Shown here in pieces: positions 45,810 through 56,745 of a stretch of DNA of 64,000 nt. Numbering within the stretch: the stretch's first letter is position 1; the number at the start of each line of letters is the position of its first letter. The position numbers and the translations under genes are program-made. The DNA comes from Undaria pinnatifida (Eukaryota; Sar; Phaeophyceae; Laminariales; Alariaceae): positions 25,224,553 through 25,288,552 of the forward strand of contig JABAKD010000016.1 in the NCBI GenBank assembly GCA_012845835.1, in the 5' to 3' direction. A model generated the notes under the pieces. The model saw nothing but the letters and a program-made list of their open reading frames with translations, had not been told where the DNA came from and ran no database searches.

Positions 45810-46636
45810 ATCTCAGTTGGCAACCCGTGCAACTTGAGCGAAGCGGGCATATCCGATTTTTTTATCGAAAATTTTGGGTCTTCGTTGTGGTTGTGGGTTG
45901 GGCTCGGGGGTGCTACAGCAGAGGTTATACGTGCTGTGCGAGGTGCTTCTACAGCAGAGGTTGTACGTGCTGTCAGGGGGTTTGTGGGCAGTGCTTCTAC
46001 AGCAGAGGTGTCACGTGCTGTCAGAGGGTTCGTGGGCAGTGCTTCTACAGCAGAGGTGTTACGTGCTGTCGGGGGGTCCGGTTGAGATTGGTCAGGGTGA
46101 GAGGTACGGCTGCTGTCAGAGCTACTCGACTGCTGTTGTATAGGCGTAGCAAGAGTCGTGGAGTGTTGCACGCGTTCAAAAACAACGTCGAGGTTTTGCT
46201 GCGGCTGTGGTACTTCTCTCACCTCATCGACCTTCTCGTTGGTAGGCCCACTCACAGACTTCCGGCTGTCCGGCAGCACCATCTCCAAAACCCACGCCGG
46301 TGGCGTGGTGCCGTCGAGCATGCATTTCTTAAGAAACGCGGCGGTCTCGACGCGGACGGGGTCGTGGCTCGGGAGGGCGCTTGGCGCGGCAAGGATGTCC
46401 TCTGCTAGGCTCGAGCCCTCCTCAACGGCTGATGATACAGGCGTCGTGCTCGGCGCACCAGCCTCATCTGCAGCGTCCCGCTGCTCCTCCTCGTCTACAG
46501 CCGGTCCGCCCTGGTCGGTGGGGGCGAGGGCCGCAAAAGAGTTCCCCGCCAGTGCGGGAGTCGGTTCCTCCGGAGAGGGCGATGCCTTGCGGGCTTTCCC
46601 GCGGCTCTTTTTTGAGCGAGCTCCTGATCGTGGCAT
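45719..46636 (-). CDS. gag: Gag, N-terminal frame
   Basis: Starts MPRSGARSKKSRGKARK, 78 nt inside the 5' LTR. It has a basic N-terminus, then a long Pro/Ser/Thr/Ala-rich acidic region containing a threefold internal repeat (TSAVEALPTNPLTAR-like units near residue 200). Capsid-like sequence begins near the end (DMPASLKLHGLPTE), after which meaningful coding passes to the overlapping frame starting near 45812. The remaining 30 or so codons to the TGA at 45719 are probably out-of-frame read-on. It would be the structural protein that forms the virus-like particle. Confidence 0.75.
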   Translation of the reverse strand: MPRSGARSKKSRGKARKASPSPEEPTPALAGNSFAALAPTDQGGPAVDEEEQRDAADEAGAPSTTPVSSAVEEGSSLAEDILAAPSALPSHDPVRVETAAFLKKCMLDGTTPPAWVLEMVLPDSRKSVSGPTNEKVDEVREVPQPQQNLDVVFERVQHSTTLATPIQQQSSSSDSSRTSHPDQSQPDPPTARNTSAVEALPTNPLTARDTSAVEALPTNPLTARTTSAVEAPRTARITSAVAPPSPTHNHNEDPKFSIKKSDMPASLKLHGLPTEMCPKSWRSFTLIFACTSLTAPRTRLSIATP

Positions 46637-46694
46637 GTTCTGTTTCTATTTTTTTCCGACAACAACTTTATATAGGGTTTTATATAGGTTTGTT

Positions 46695-46713
46695 GTTCCG
46701 ACGGTGGTCACCA
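46695..46713 (-). promoter_or_regulatory. Putative primer-binding site
   Basis: TGGTGACCACCGTCGGAAC on the minus strand, two bases inside the 5' LTR. It starts TGG, as needed to pair with a tRNA 3' CCA end. The tRNA species is not identified. Confidence 0.6.
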
Positions 46714-46715
46714 CT

Positions 46716-47146
46716 ATGGAACCTGGTCTCTCACGGGGTCCCGGAGTCGAAGTGGAGAGGGTGGTCCCGGAGGTCTGGTACTCGTCGCGGATGGTCGGTA
46801 GTCGGAGCGGAGAGGTCGTCGCAGAGCTGAAGTCGAAGCGGAGAGGGCGTCGCGGTGCTGAGGTCCCTTGACGATCGTTCTCAACAGCGAACGCGACTGA
46901 TAACCTTTCTTTCTTATATGTAGCAAGGAGATGCTAAGCCAGAGCTAGAGTGACGGTAGGCATATGCCCTTCGTCATGCGGCGGGATCACCTTTCGGTGG
47001 CTGACCTTTCGGGGACGGGTCAACGCCGTCTATGACGGGTGACGCCGTTCGCGACCCGGGATCGTGTATTGCCTGACCGGTGACGTGTCCTCTCGCGCAT
47101 GCGTGTACGCGATCTACGATAGGTATCTACGACCCTGTCTTCCACA
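46716..47146 (-). repeat. 5' LTR (431 bp) of the Ty3/gypsy element
   Basis: Reading on minus: TGTGGAAGACAGGG to CCAGGTTCCAT. I saw no difference from the LTR at 38951-39381. Confidence 0.92.
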
Positions 47147-47151
47147 CTTGT

Positions 47152-47252
47152 CCTATCTTATCTTCGAATATTTTTTTTTCTTCTTGTTTGATCCCCGATT
47201 CCCCTCCCCACCGGCCTACTGCATTTCGTATTGTCTCTTCCAATGTATTTCT
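47152..47252. other. Flank of LTR element leading into SINE-like copy
   Basis: TTTCGTATTGTCTCTTCCAA (about 47224) also precedes the SINE-like copy at 48399, so the duplicated unit of these two copies is longer than the 205-bp core. Confidence 0.45.
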
Positions 47253-47461
47253 GTTGCTGACGTATGTATGCTGTGCCTGTCGTACCCAGTACTAGGGCAT
47301 TACATTGCGTTGTCGAATGCATTACGATGCATTATCTCTGTGTCGTAGCTTGTGACCACAGAGCTGATCTTTCTAGGGTGAAGAATCAGTACGGACACTG
47401 GGTGTGCTGGATGTCGACGAGTAGAAAAACGGTTTAATGTGAAGAACACACACACACACAC
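47253..47461 (+). mobile_element. CA-tailed SINE-like repeat
   Basis: GTTGCTGACGTATGTATGCT to a (CA) tail. One base differs in GAGTAGAAAAACGG compared with the other copies. Confidence 0.78.
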
Positions 47462-48398
47462 TGCCGGTACCTCTTGTTCCTCTTCTTCTCGTGGGTTTGT
47501 CCGCACAAAGTAGATATGCCTTTTCGTGTTGCTTTGTCCGTGCAACAGGTACCTGTACCTCTTCAGCACGCATCATGTTGTGCTGTTCTTCTATCGTTTA
47601 TTATGCGGTCCTCTGAGTCATCCCACGGTAAGGGTTGCAGTTGTATGATTGCGATGAAAAGTTCTTGGACGATTGAGTTCCTCAAGTGAGGAACTGCCCG
47701 TCAATAAAGGAGTTTCACAAGTACATTTTGTTTTATGACCGAGGCATAGAAGCTTGGTCGGGTTGTGCGAACGAATGCCTTCGAAGTCATTTTTCGGGTG
47801 TAATGCGGAGTTATTTCACGTGGTGAGGCCCGCAGGGATTTTCTGCTGCAAGCTTACCGTGGGATGACCCTTCTCGCATCACATACTTTAGAACAGTTAC
47901 TCGTCGTTGGTTCGTTTTGCTTTGTTGTTTTCATAGTTTTTTTTTGTCTGGATTGTCTTGTTGCGTTCTTGTCCCCGGTACGACAGGATTTCACTTGCTC
48001 AACCTCGATGTATGCAATAGAAGGGAGACCGCGGTGGACGAAGGCAGGAAGGAGATGGCAGACAGGGTAGCAAGGTACCAGGCCGACTAGTAGGTACGTA
48101 GCACTTTTCTTCTTTTTCTGGGGTATTTTTTTCCCCTTTGTTCCCTCCTTGCGTGTCCAGGTTTTTGGCTCGTGTTCGGATTATCAATTTTGGTTTTACT
48201 TTACTTTAGTTTATTTTATTTTATTATGTTTCTTTTCCGAGCTTTGGCTCTCCTTTCCGGTTGGGTTGTTTCTTCGATTTCCCCTTCATTTTATTTTTTT
48301 TTTATTTATTTATTTTTTTTTTTATTTGTTTTCTTATTAATATTTTGTGTTTGTTTTTGTTTTTGTTTATTTCGTATTCTCTCTTTTAATGTATTTCT
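47462..48398. other. Pyrimidine-rich dispersed repeat, no gene
   Basis: Stretches with GTGCAACAGGTACCTGTACC, CGCATCACATACTTTAGAAC and TTCACTTGCTCAACCTCGAT resemble 26040-26360 and 29770-29960. About 48190-48370 is very T-rich. Confidence 0.4.
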
Positions 48399-48604
48399 GT
48401 TGCTGACGTATGTATGTTGTGCCTGTCGTACCCAACTAGGGCATGACATTGCGTTGTCGAATGCATTACGATGCATTATCTCTGTGTCGTAGCTTGTGAC
48501 CACAGAGCTGATCTTTCTAGGGTGAATAATCAGTACGGACACTGGGTGTGCTGGATGTCGACGAGTAGAAGAACGGTTTAATGTGAAGAACACACACACA
48601 CACA
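48399..48604 (+). mobile_element. CA-tailed SINE-like repeat
   Basis: Same core; lacks a few bases of CCAGTACTAGG (reads CCAACTAGG) and has GAATAATC for GAAGAATC. Confidence 0.78.
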
Positions 48605-48755
48605 TTGCGATTGTTTGTTTCTATGTTTCGAAGTCTTTGACCACAGAGTTTGAATCTTTTTTTATAGAATGAAGGACCAGCAGGGACACTAGGTATACTG
48701 ATGTGTGTTGGGTTGAAAGGACACAGCGTGATGTGAAGACAACACACTCCTCTAA
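48605..48755 (+). mobile_element. Diverged CA-tailed SINE-like copy
   Basis: Follows directly on the previous copy: TTTGACCACAGAGTTTGAAT, GGGACACTAGGTATACTG, GATGTGAAGACAACACAC. It is the second half of the core with many changes. Confidence 0.5.
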
Positions 48756-49490
48756 TGTAATACTCAATCAAGTATGTACCTTCTTGTATGTAGCTTTTGA
48801 GCGCACACGGCAGCAATAATAGAGCTCGACTCCGCACGAGCCATCGGCACGGATACTTGTTGGGCGTGATGAAGCTGGAATACAGAAATACGTGAAAAAA
48901 TCGAATCGATGTCTTGTCTTGGTTTCGGTGTGTTTGTCACTCCAGAGTACGTCTCTCTAAAAAAAAGAAACGGAAAATTGAAAGATACCCGTGAGATGTT
49001 ACACATTTCAAGCGTAGCTTATGATACACATACGTATTGTTGTGCAGAGTTTATGACTTTTTTACAAGCGAGGGCAAACTCCCCATGACACGCAGCTGTT
49101 TTCCAACAGAAAGAGAGGGTCTAGAGAATGCAAATATATATATGCAAAACGAACGCTGAAGGCAACAAAAAGAATGTTTTGTTATTCGTCGTGTCCGTGA
49201 TGCCACACACGTCTCGGTCAGATCTCTTTTTTGAATATTTTGGAAACATGGTGTCGTGCCTGTCGTGCTCTCTTTATCTGTCGTTTGCCCTGGACTTCAC
49301 ACAAAAATCGACGAACACTAACTCAGTACGGCCTGCTGGGTCGATCCCCACAACCGCAGTAAAGGGCAAGTTTCAACGTTTTTATCAAACTGAAAATCTT
49401 CATTCAAAAGAATGTACGTAATCCAAATTATATATATTTTTTTTCGCTAAAATACATATTAGCTTCCCACCAGGTATGATGTATATAATA
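48756..49490. other. No recognised gene
   Basis: A 97-codon frame at 49128-49421 (+) has no family resemblance. Confidence 0.3.
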
Positions 49491-49499
49491 TAATAAAAA

Positions 49500-49725
49500 G
49501 CATACACTCCAGGCGTGAGATCGATGCTTTTGTGCAAACTCATCTTTGCAAACTGAGTGTGATACTCCGATCGCGCCATTGAGAATATAGGTCGGCGACT
49601 CCCCTCGAACTACAGTGTATGTAGCGTATCAGGGTCAACAGGGTAATGATTATAATAGTCTATATATGCGCGGAAGCTACAAAAAAACCCTTCTTTGAGA
49701 GACAAAATCTGGCAGCTAGTTGTGA
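49500..49725 (+). repeat. C/G-tract repeat, terminal unit
   Basis: CAGGCGTGAGATCGATGCTT, GTGATACTCCGATCGCG, ATATAGGTCGGCGACTCCC, GAGACAAAATCTGGCAGC. Confidence 0.65.
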
Positions 49726-49734
49726 TATATATGC

Positions 49735-50735
49735 GACCTAAAGCTGTTGTTAGAAATTCCTCTTCCCCCCCCGACTCCCCCTTTAAACATTCCGCTCTTT
49801 CCTCACCTGTTGTACGACTTACCCCGATATACATGACAAACCGACGCAGTTCTTCAACAACCGTCAGCTTTGTCTCCAAAAATGATATATGATAGACTCC
49901 ACGCACGGAATGAGATGACCCCTACCCTCCCCCCCCCCCCGCGTGCTCCCTCTTGTTCAAACGCCGAACCAGAAATCAAAATCTGCCCGAGTATTACACA
50001 CTACCAGGCAGTTGATACGACCTCATTACCTTTCTAACCATCCATACCGTAGCTCCAACTCACCCCCCTACCCCAACAACGCCCCCGCCTTCCCCACCAC
50101 CTGAACCATCGCCTCAACCTAGAACCACGCGTACAGCAATCTCTAACATCTATCTATGCGATCTAAAGCTGTTGGAACTCTCCTTCCCCCATCCCAACCC
50201 TCCACCCCTTCGAACACTTCGCCCTGTCCTCACTGGTTTTGCGACTTACAAAATATACAAGATGAACTAATAATGCATTCCTTCCACAACAATGTATGTG
50301 AAGAACACACACACACAACCGTCCGATTCGTCCCCATATAAGAGTTTCAGTTTCCGCACACAGATCTGATTGAATTGCCCTGCCCGTCCCCCGCCCTTCC
50401 CCGCTCCATGTTGTTCAAACCCAGCCCCGCACGCCCTCCCCTCACAGGGTATACGACTTACAGGGATTTGATAAACACATGCACTCCATCCGCAGCTGTC
50501 AGATTTTTACCCCCTAAAGAACGGGTTTCTTTATAGTTTCCGGGAACACACTGATCATGATCACCCCGTTGACCCTGGCACAATCTACACTGTAGTTCGA
50601 AGCGGAGTCGCTAACCGATATCCACAACAAGGACACATACCCAGTAACACGCGGGATAGGAGTACACACCCCGTCTGCGAAGTTGAGTTTCGACTTTTTT
50701 TTCGATCTCACACCTGCAGCGCATTTTTATTTTGT
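49735..50735 (-). repeat. C/G-tract composite repeat, diverged
   Basis: Opposite orientation to the preceding unit: GTTGTACGACTTACCCCGAT, AATCAAAATCTGCCCGAG, ACCATCGCCTCAACCTAG, CAGCTGTCAGATTTTTACCC and a terminal CGATCTCACACCTGCAG. Homopolymers are short or broken, so this is an old copy. Confidence 0.6.
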
Positions 50736-51239
50736 ATTTTTATCTATACCGGGTACATTTTCCTCACACTCCAATTTTCCAGCTTATGAACAAGCCGTGG
50801 TCACAGGTGTCGTCCCTACATCCCCCTTTCCGGCTCTCGCCTTGTCGTCCCTTCGATTTTTATAACGCGTGCCACGATAATAGAGGTTCACCACTTTGTT
50901 TCTATCACTAACCCTCAATTGGGGAGCTTAAGAGACGATGATCCTCCCAAGAACTGATTTGGAGATACTAGAGCTGTTACAGGACGAAACACACCCGTGG
51001 TCTAGGTACAACTACGTAAAACATGCGTGAACAAATGAGGTATTCCCGAAGATTTTATAAATGGGTTAACCCCTTTACAACTGGAAACCCGTTTTTAGGA
51101 ACAAAAACACTTGGGTTTATTTTAGGCAGGGGATCGGGGGCCATAAAAAAGGCCCCGTTATTCAGAAATCGTTCCAGACCAAAACGGATGCTGCACCCCT
51201 TATTATCGTAGCATACGTCCTTGCCTTCGAGTTTTGTCG

Positions 51240-51445
51240 CGCATATGGTTCAGCAATCCCACTGCCCGTCGATTCAACACCATGTAAGTGTTACTAACTC
51301 ACGCTCTCGCGCTTTCCGCAAGTCAATTTATCAATAAGAAATACCCCTACGGATTTTTACGTGCACACTCGGCTGTACTTCAACTCACGAAACCGACCTG
51401 TACCAGGCTCTCGAGGTTTACCTGACACGCCACCGGGGCGGCCTA
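51240..51445 (+). repeat. Dispersed repeat with ACTCACGCT core (copy 3)
   Basis: GTTCAGCAATCCCACTGCC, CTAACTCACGCTCTCGCGC, TTTCCGCAAGTCAATTTAT, GACACGCCACCGGGGCGGCC. Confidence 0.6.
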
Positions 51446-51624
51446 TATGTCCTGTCAATCCTGGCATTATCAGGGGAGTCACCAACCCGTACGAAGGTTT
51501 ACACACCCCATAACGCGCGCGATCGAAGTATTACACGCAGCTTGTAAGGGTAGGCTTCTATGAAAAAACTTTTCGGTTCGAGCAAGAATTGGAGTGTATG
51601 TTTTTAGTTCTTCAAACATATTAT

Positions 51625-51745
51625 AAAAAATGAAAATACACTCCAGCTGTGAGATCGAACCTTTTGTCGAAACTCATATTTACAAGCTGTGTGTGATACT
51701 CCGATCGCGCGCATTACGAGTTTATCTATATCGAGGGTAAGGCCC
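51625..51745 (+). repeat. C/G-tract repeat, terminal fragment
   Basis: AATACACTCCAGCTGTGAGA to GATACTCCGATCGCGCGC, then truncated. Confidence 0.65.
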
Positions 51746-52517
51746 ATCGTTCTTAGAACATGTGGGAGGTCAGACTAACGCCAAGCCTCTCCTACTTTTT
51801 GGCGGCCCACAGTGGGAAGCCAACAACTCCAGCGTGTCTGTGAGCGGGAGGTAGGAGAAAGCCTCGAAACGCCCCACTCGGAACATCGACATGCAGCGAT
51901 TAAGCGTTTGATATGTTGGGCAAATACACAAATTTTTGGCCCGTTGAATTGGTTTTCGTTCGGCTTGGTCGAGGGAGTCGGTTGAAAACATGGCATCGAG
52001 GCCGCCATATTATTTTTTGGGCCGCCACACCACCGGGGTACGATTACCTCAATAAGGTCTGCGGGCATGGGCGCGGCTATTGCCCCGGTGGCCTCTGGTT
52101 CAAGTTTGCATTTTGTCGCCTCGATCGTGGTGGTCGACGTGGCGATCAAAAAGAGCGACAGGTTGCCCCGTGTTTGTTGTCGCGCACCGCGATAATGCCA
52201 CGTCATGTTGGATCAACTCCTAAACTAGATTTTGATTCGCCCTCCGCTAAAAGTACATTTGTTCATTTCCGTCGGTAAAAATCAATTTGTCATTAACTCT
52301 GAATCCTATGAGATTATTTAATGGTGTTGCATGTCTAGACCAACCAAACCTATGCTCTTTTCCAAATTGATTTTTGGCGCTTGTTCGTGAAACGTACAAA
52401 CAGGCTCTGTTTTTATACTTATTTTTTCATTGATTCAACAATTTGGTTATCTGGGGCTCTTGCTCTTTCTGGTTTCCACCCACGGGTACCCTAGTAGCCT
52501 GTTGAGGCGATGATTGC
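51746..52517. other. No recognised gene
   Basis: A 143-codon minus-strand frame (52206-51775) and an overlapping one are present, but I see no family or splice support. Confidence 0.3.
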
Positions 52518-52628
52518 GTTGGGCTGCGAAAGCAACTAAGTAAAATCGACACAAGACGCGTATGAAAATAGGTGGAAGTTGTGGTGAGCTAAAGCTTATT
52601 TTTCCTCATCCGCCGGAGGATAAAAAAA
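52518..52628 (+). repeat. Dispersed repeat, about 105 bp (copy 2)
   Basis: GGCTGCGAAAGCAACTAAGT and CATCCGCCGGAGGATAAA match 27829-27935. A (GTT)n-type SINE-like copy follows. Confidence 0.6.
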
Positions 52629-52645
52629 TGAAAAGACGATGGCGG

Positions 52646-52770
52646 CATTGTTGTTTTTCTTACTGGTACATCAACTCGCATAATCAAATCCGCGATCACA
52701 GGACAGTCTCCAGTCGCTCTGGAGCTGAGGAATACCCCAGGAAAAAATCACAAACAAATCACAAAGGTAC
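52646..52770 (+). mobile_element. (GTT)n-headed SINE-like element, 5' part
   Basis: CATCAACTCGCATAATCAAA, CAGTCTCCAGTCGCTCTGG, AGCTGAGGAATACCCCAGG; then truncated. Confidence 0.65.
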
Positions 52771-53064
52771 AAACACTAGCGTCGAAGTTACAGCAAGTAG
52801 AGTACAGACAAATCAGCAATGAATAGTTCTAGCCCCTCGGGTAGGTTTATTTTGAACCCAGTTTTGGTGCTGCCCGGACGTTGGCTGGGTAGCGCCGTCT
52901 TCTTTGTTGTGGCGCTCCGGCTTGCCGCATTGTTACGTTGGCTGTTTTGTACCCTGCACGAGGGCAGCGATGTCGGTATTGACACCACCACTATGTCGTC
53001 AGAAACAGCAATACTCAGGTTAAAGACGATGCGGCAATGCTTCAGCTGATACTACTAGGATATA

Positions 53065-53290
53065 TAATTTAATGAAAATACACTCTAGCTGCGAGATCGA
53101 AGATTTCGTCGAAACTCATCTTTGCAAGCTGTGTGTGATACTCCGATCGCGCGTATTACGAGTTGTGTGTCCTCATTAACGATAAAGGTCGGTGACTCCC
53201 CTGACAACTACAGTGTAGCTATCAGGGTCAACAGGGTGATGTTAGGCAGTCCGTGCGCGGGAACTATAAAGCCCGTTTCTGAGGGGAACT
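53065..53290 (+). repeat. C/G-tract repeat, terminal unit
   Basis: AATACACTCTAGCTGCGAGA, through GGTGACTCCCCTGACAACTA, to TAAAGCCCGTTTCTGAGGGG. Confidence 0.72.
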
Positions 53291-54070
53291 AGTATGATAC
53301 ATGTGAAAATGGTGAAGCAATTGTTGGTCCTGCGTCTGATGTTTGTTTTTTGGATGATGGCATCATCAGCTGTGCATGTATGCTATAGATAGTTACTACC
53401 ACTGTTGCTGTCTGTTGTGCTTCGCTTCTCCCCTTGGTGGTCGCGCCATCCTGCCTGTTTCCCTCTCTAATGTAAATCGGCTGCCGTACACTATCTTTCC
53501 AGCTGCACATTCATTCACCGTAATAACGACTTCCTTATTGTTCAACTTGTTTTTCATTGTTTTTCTTTTGTACTAAGAGAAGTATAATTTAGTATTCTAG
53601 CCTTCATAGCGTTTGGTTTTTGCCCGTGCGGGCGCTCTTTGCGTTTGGCGCTGCACAACCAGCCATTTTGTTGCTGTTTTTGTAATGTTTGTATGCCGGT
53701 CTCCTCGTAGTTTGTGACAACAGAGCTTTCGTCTCGATACTACAGCGCAGACACGTGATGTACTGAGTGTACCCTGTTGGAAGTATCCGGAAAAGCGCAA
53801 GAACACACAGCAAAAAGTCGTCACGCATCCTACAAGGTAGATACCACGTCGAACATATACTATGAAGAAACCTAGTTGACGACCTCCTTCCGCATTGATT
53901 GGCGATACACAGTAGTGGCAGCGAGCCTCTTAAATTTTCACCTTCGTGCTCATCGCGGCTGGCATTCCTTGGCCAGATAATTGATGTTGCTGCTATTATT
54001 TGCAATGTGTACCACCGTATACTTGACCCTTAGGTTGTGACCACAGAGCTCGTTTCTCTCTGTTCAAGTG
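53291..54070. other. No gene; remnant of the CA-tailed repeat
   Basis: About 53700-53815 (GTTTGTGACAACAGAGCTTT...CAAGAACACACAG) is a heavily diverged CA-tailed SINE-like half. Confidence 0.35.
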
Positions 54071-54130
54071 TTATTGTTGTTGTTGTGGTTGTTGTTGTTC
54101 TAACATTAACTTGCATTATCAAGTACCAAA
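54071..54130 (+). mobile_element. (GTT)n-headed SINE-like element, head only
   Basis: (GTT)n, CTAACATTAACTTGCATTAT, CAAGTACC; diverges after that. Confidence 0.5.
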
Positions 54131-54873
54131 CATCAAGTATGATGAATCTTTTCATAGTGGGACCAAGGGATTTGATCAAGGGTTTTTTCGTCTCAGCCTC
54201 AGTGCGGAACTGTCGGAACTGGGAATTTTCGGTCAAATCGCTTCGTTTAAGCACCGCGTTCGAGGGGCGGCTCCACCGCCCCTCGCCCCGCCTTATATAT
54301 CTCTTCTGAACCTGCACGTGAACCCGGATACACACTAAGCGAGACAAGCGTCAAGTGCGCAAAAGTTTGTATTTTGAACGGTACTTGCCACTTTTTCTGG
54401 ATCTTGATGGATGGAGAGGTTGATAAACAGCGCTAGGCAAGAAATTATTTCGTAATTGGCGTCAAAATTTGTCCCAAAGCTAATAATACGTTGTGTACAA
54501 ATAATCCCCACGATGCTAGACCTACTATAGTAAAAAAAATATCGTGAAATATTTCTGGCGTTTTTTTTTGTTTTTTGAAGGTCCAAAAATATCTGCATCA
54601 CCATCAGAAATAAGGGGCGTCAATTATGATGGCTTCTAGTTGTTGTTGGAAAGTGGTTTTACTTTGAATAGGTAGGTCTTGTGTTGCCGTTTGCGTTTAT
54701 TCTTGAAATTTGACAGGTACGATGTTTGGTCACCACCGCCTCTGCTGCTGTCTCTGCTGCTGTGCTGCTGGTGTGGTGCTGGTGCGGTGTGCCTGTGGTG
54801 GTTTCGATGGTGGTGGCGGTGATGCCGTCAGCTTTGTGTTAAGACAAAGCTCTGTCTCGCTCACAACAAGCGC

Positions 54874-55345
54874 GGTTGTTGTTGTTGTTGTTGTGATGTT
54901 GTTTTTACATCAACTCGCATAATCAAGTCCGTGGTCACAAAACGGGCTCCAGTCAATCTGGAGCTGAGGAATACCCTAGGGAAAAACACACACAACCCAA
55001 GCTGGTACACGCATATATCACAGCTGACGCAATTCATGCCTCAACCGAAAACATATTAAAGTGAAATCGGGAGTCAGCCTACGATGTGCCAGGTCTATAC
55101 CGGTGCATACGTCTCATTACTCACGCTTGGAGAAAACCAACTATTCCGATTGCCACCCAAGGAAGACTACCACGTATATATTACACGTATTATCTGTCGT
55201 CACAGATACGCACGACAGGCGTAAGTCCATTAGAGAGAAGAAACGGGAAAAAAAAGAAGATGAATGAAAGAAAAGAAAAGCGAAGAAAACGAAACAAAAT
55301 GAAAAAGGCAAGAAAAGAGAAGAAGACAAGACAACAAGCAGAACA
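54874..55345 (+). mobile_element. (GTT)n-headed SINE-like element, full length
   Basis: Contiguous copy with all parts: (GTT)n head; CATCAACTCGCATAATCAAG; CCAGTCAATCTGGAGCTGAG; CATATATCACAGCTGACGCA; GAAATCGGGAGTCAGCC; ATGTGCCAGGTC; CACCCAAGGAAGACTACCAC; purine-rich (GAAAA) tail. It is the reference for the split copy at 56746-57830. Confidence 0.7.
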
Positions 55346-55374
55346 AGCGCGGTATGCTGTCCTAGGTGTGTTTA

Positions 55375-55655
<281 letters not shown>

Positions 55656-55867
55656 TGTTGTGGGTGATACGTGACGTGTACAGCAGACAGGTGTCATACC
55701 AAGTACAGCATCGGCAGTGGTGACATTTTTTTTTTTTTTTACAGATCTGACGATGATTCCTGGCCCCATAGTTTTGGTTGGTTTTCATTTTTGGCGTCGG
55801 AGATCCTTGTTAGAGAGTATAATTATCGCTCAAAATGTTCGCCATAATAGTTTGTGGTACCGTGGTA

Positions 55868-56345
55868 GGTATTATTAAAAAAATGAAAATACACTCCAGC
55901 TGTGAGATCGAAGATTTCGTCGAAACTCATCTTTGCAAGCTGTGTGTGATACTCCGATCGCGCGCATTACGAGTTGTGTGTCCTCATTAAGGATATAGGT
56001 CGGCGACTCCCCTTACAGCTACAGTGTAGCTATCAGGGTCAACAGGATGATTTTAGTCAGTCTGTGCGCGGAAACTATAAAACCCGTTTCTGAGGGGGAC
56101 AAAATCTGACAGCTGTGAAGGGAAAGGGGGGGCCTGGTTTTGATCAAAAGCGAGCGGGTTTGGAGGGGGGTGGGGGGGGAGGGGGGGGGGGGGGGGGGGG
56201 GGAAGGGCAATTTGTGCATGTAAGCTATGAATCCTTTCGAGGGGATAAATCTGACGGTTTTGGCACCAGTATATTATTGGGGGCGGGGGGGGGGGGGGGA
56301 GGCGGGGGGGGCAGCTCGATATGTGCCTGGGAACTATAGGTATTA
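55868..56345 (+). repeat. C/G-tract composite repeat with poly-G tracts
   Basis: AATACACTCCAGCTGTGAGA start, GAGGGGGACAAAATCTGAC, GCCTGGTTTTGATCAAAAGC, poly-G, GAGGGGATAAATCTGACGG, poly-G, CAGCTCGATATGTGCCTGG. A clean three-core copy. Confidence 0.82.
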
Positions 56346-56745
56346 TATAGTAGTAGTGTATTTGTTCATTGAATTTCGGTGACACGTACGTTATATGAGT
56401 AGATGAGGCAAGCGCAAGCATGCCTAAAAAACGAGGAAGTCGTGATTCAATTACAAGGTACGCCAGAATAAGCCTCACATCAGCATCACGAGTGGCTGCG
56501 TCCCCGGCCTCGAGGGTGCAATTATACTAGTTCGGGCACATCGACAGAGATAGTTCCACTCGTGCAAGGAATATAGGTATGACTAAGAGCACACACACCG
56601 ATTGTGCTATATTAGTCACACACTTTTTTGTCTGCTTTATGGTATAGATAGGGAGGGTACATAAAAACAGGGAATATAGGTAAGACATAATATACTAATA
56701 ATAGGGAAGAAATCGTTTCGGCTATGAAGCTGCGTCCCGTACGAT

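Larger units (their letters stand above)
38951..47146 (-). mobile_element. Ty3/gypsy chromovirus-type LTR retrotransposon, near-intact
   Basis: 8196 bp bounded by two 431-bp LTRs and a 5-bp target duplication CTTGT (38946-38950 and 47147-47151). The minus-strand order is 5' LTR, primer-binding site, gag, protease, reverse transcriptase, RNase H, integrase, chromodomain, about 0.77 kb of non-coding sequence, polypurine tract, 3' LTR. The order RT-RNase H-integrase and a C-terminal chromodomain define the Ty3/gypsy chromovirus type. The reading frame breaks twice, and one UGA separates gag from pol. Confidence 0.93.

Noticed and set aside
51775-52206. 143-codon minus-strand frame
   Set aside because: It overlaps a second open frame of similar quality in another phase, and neither has a recognised domain.
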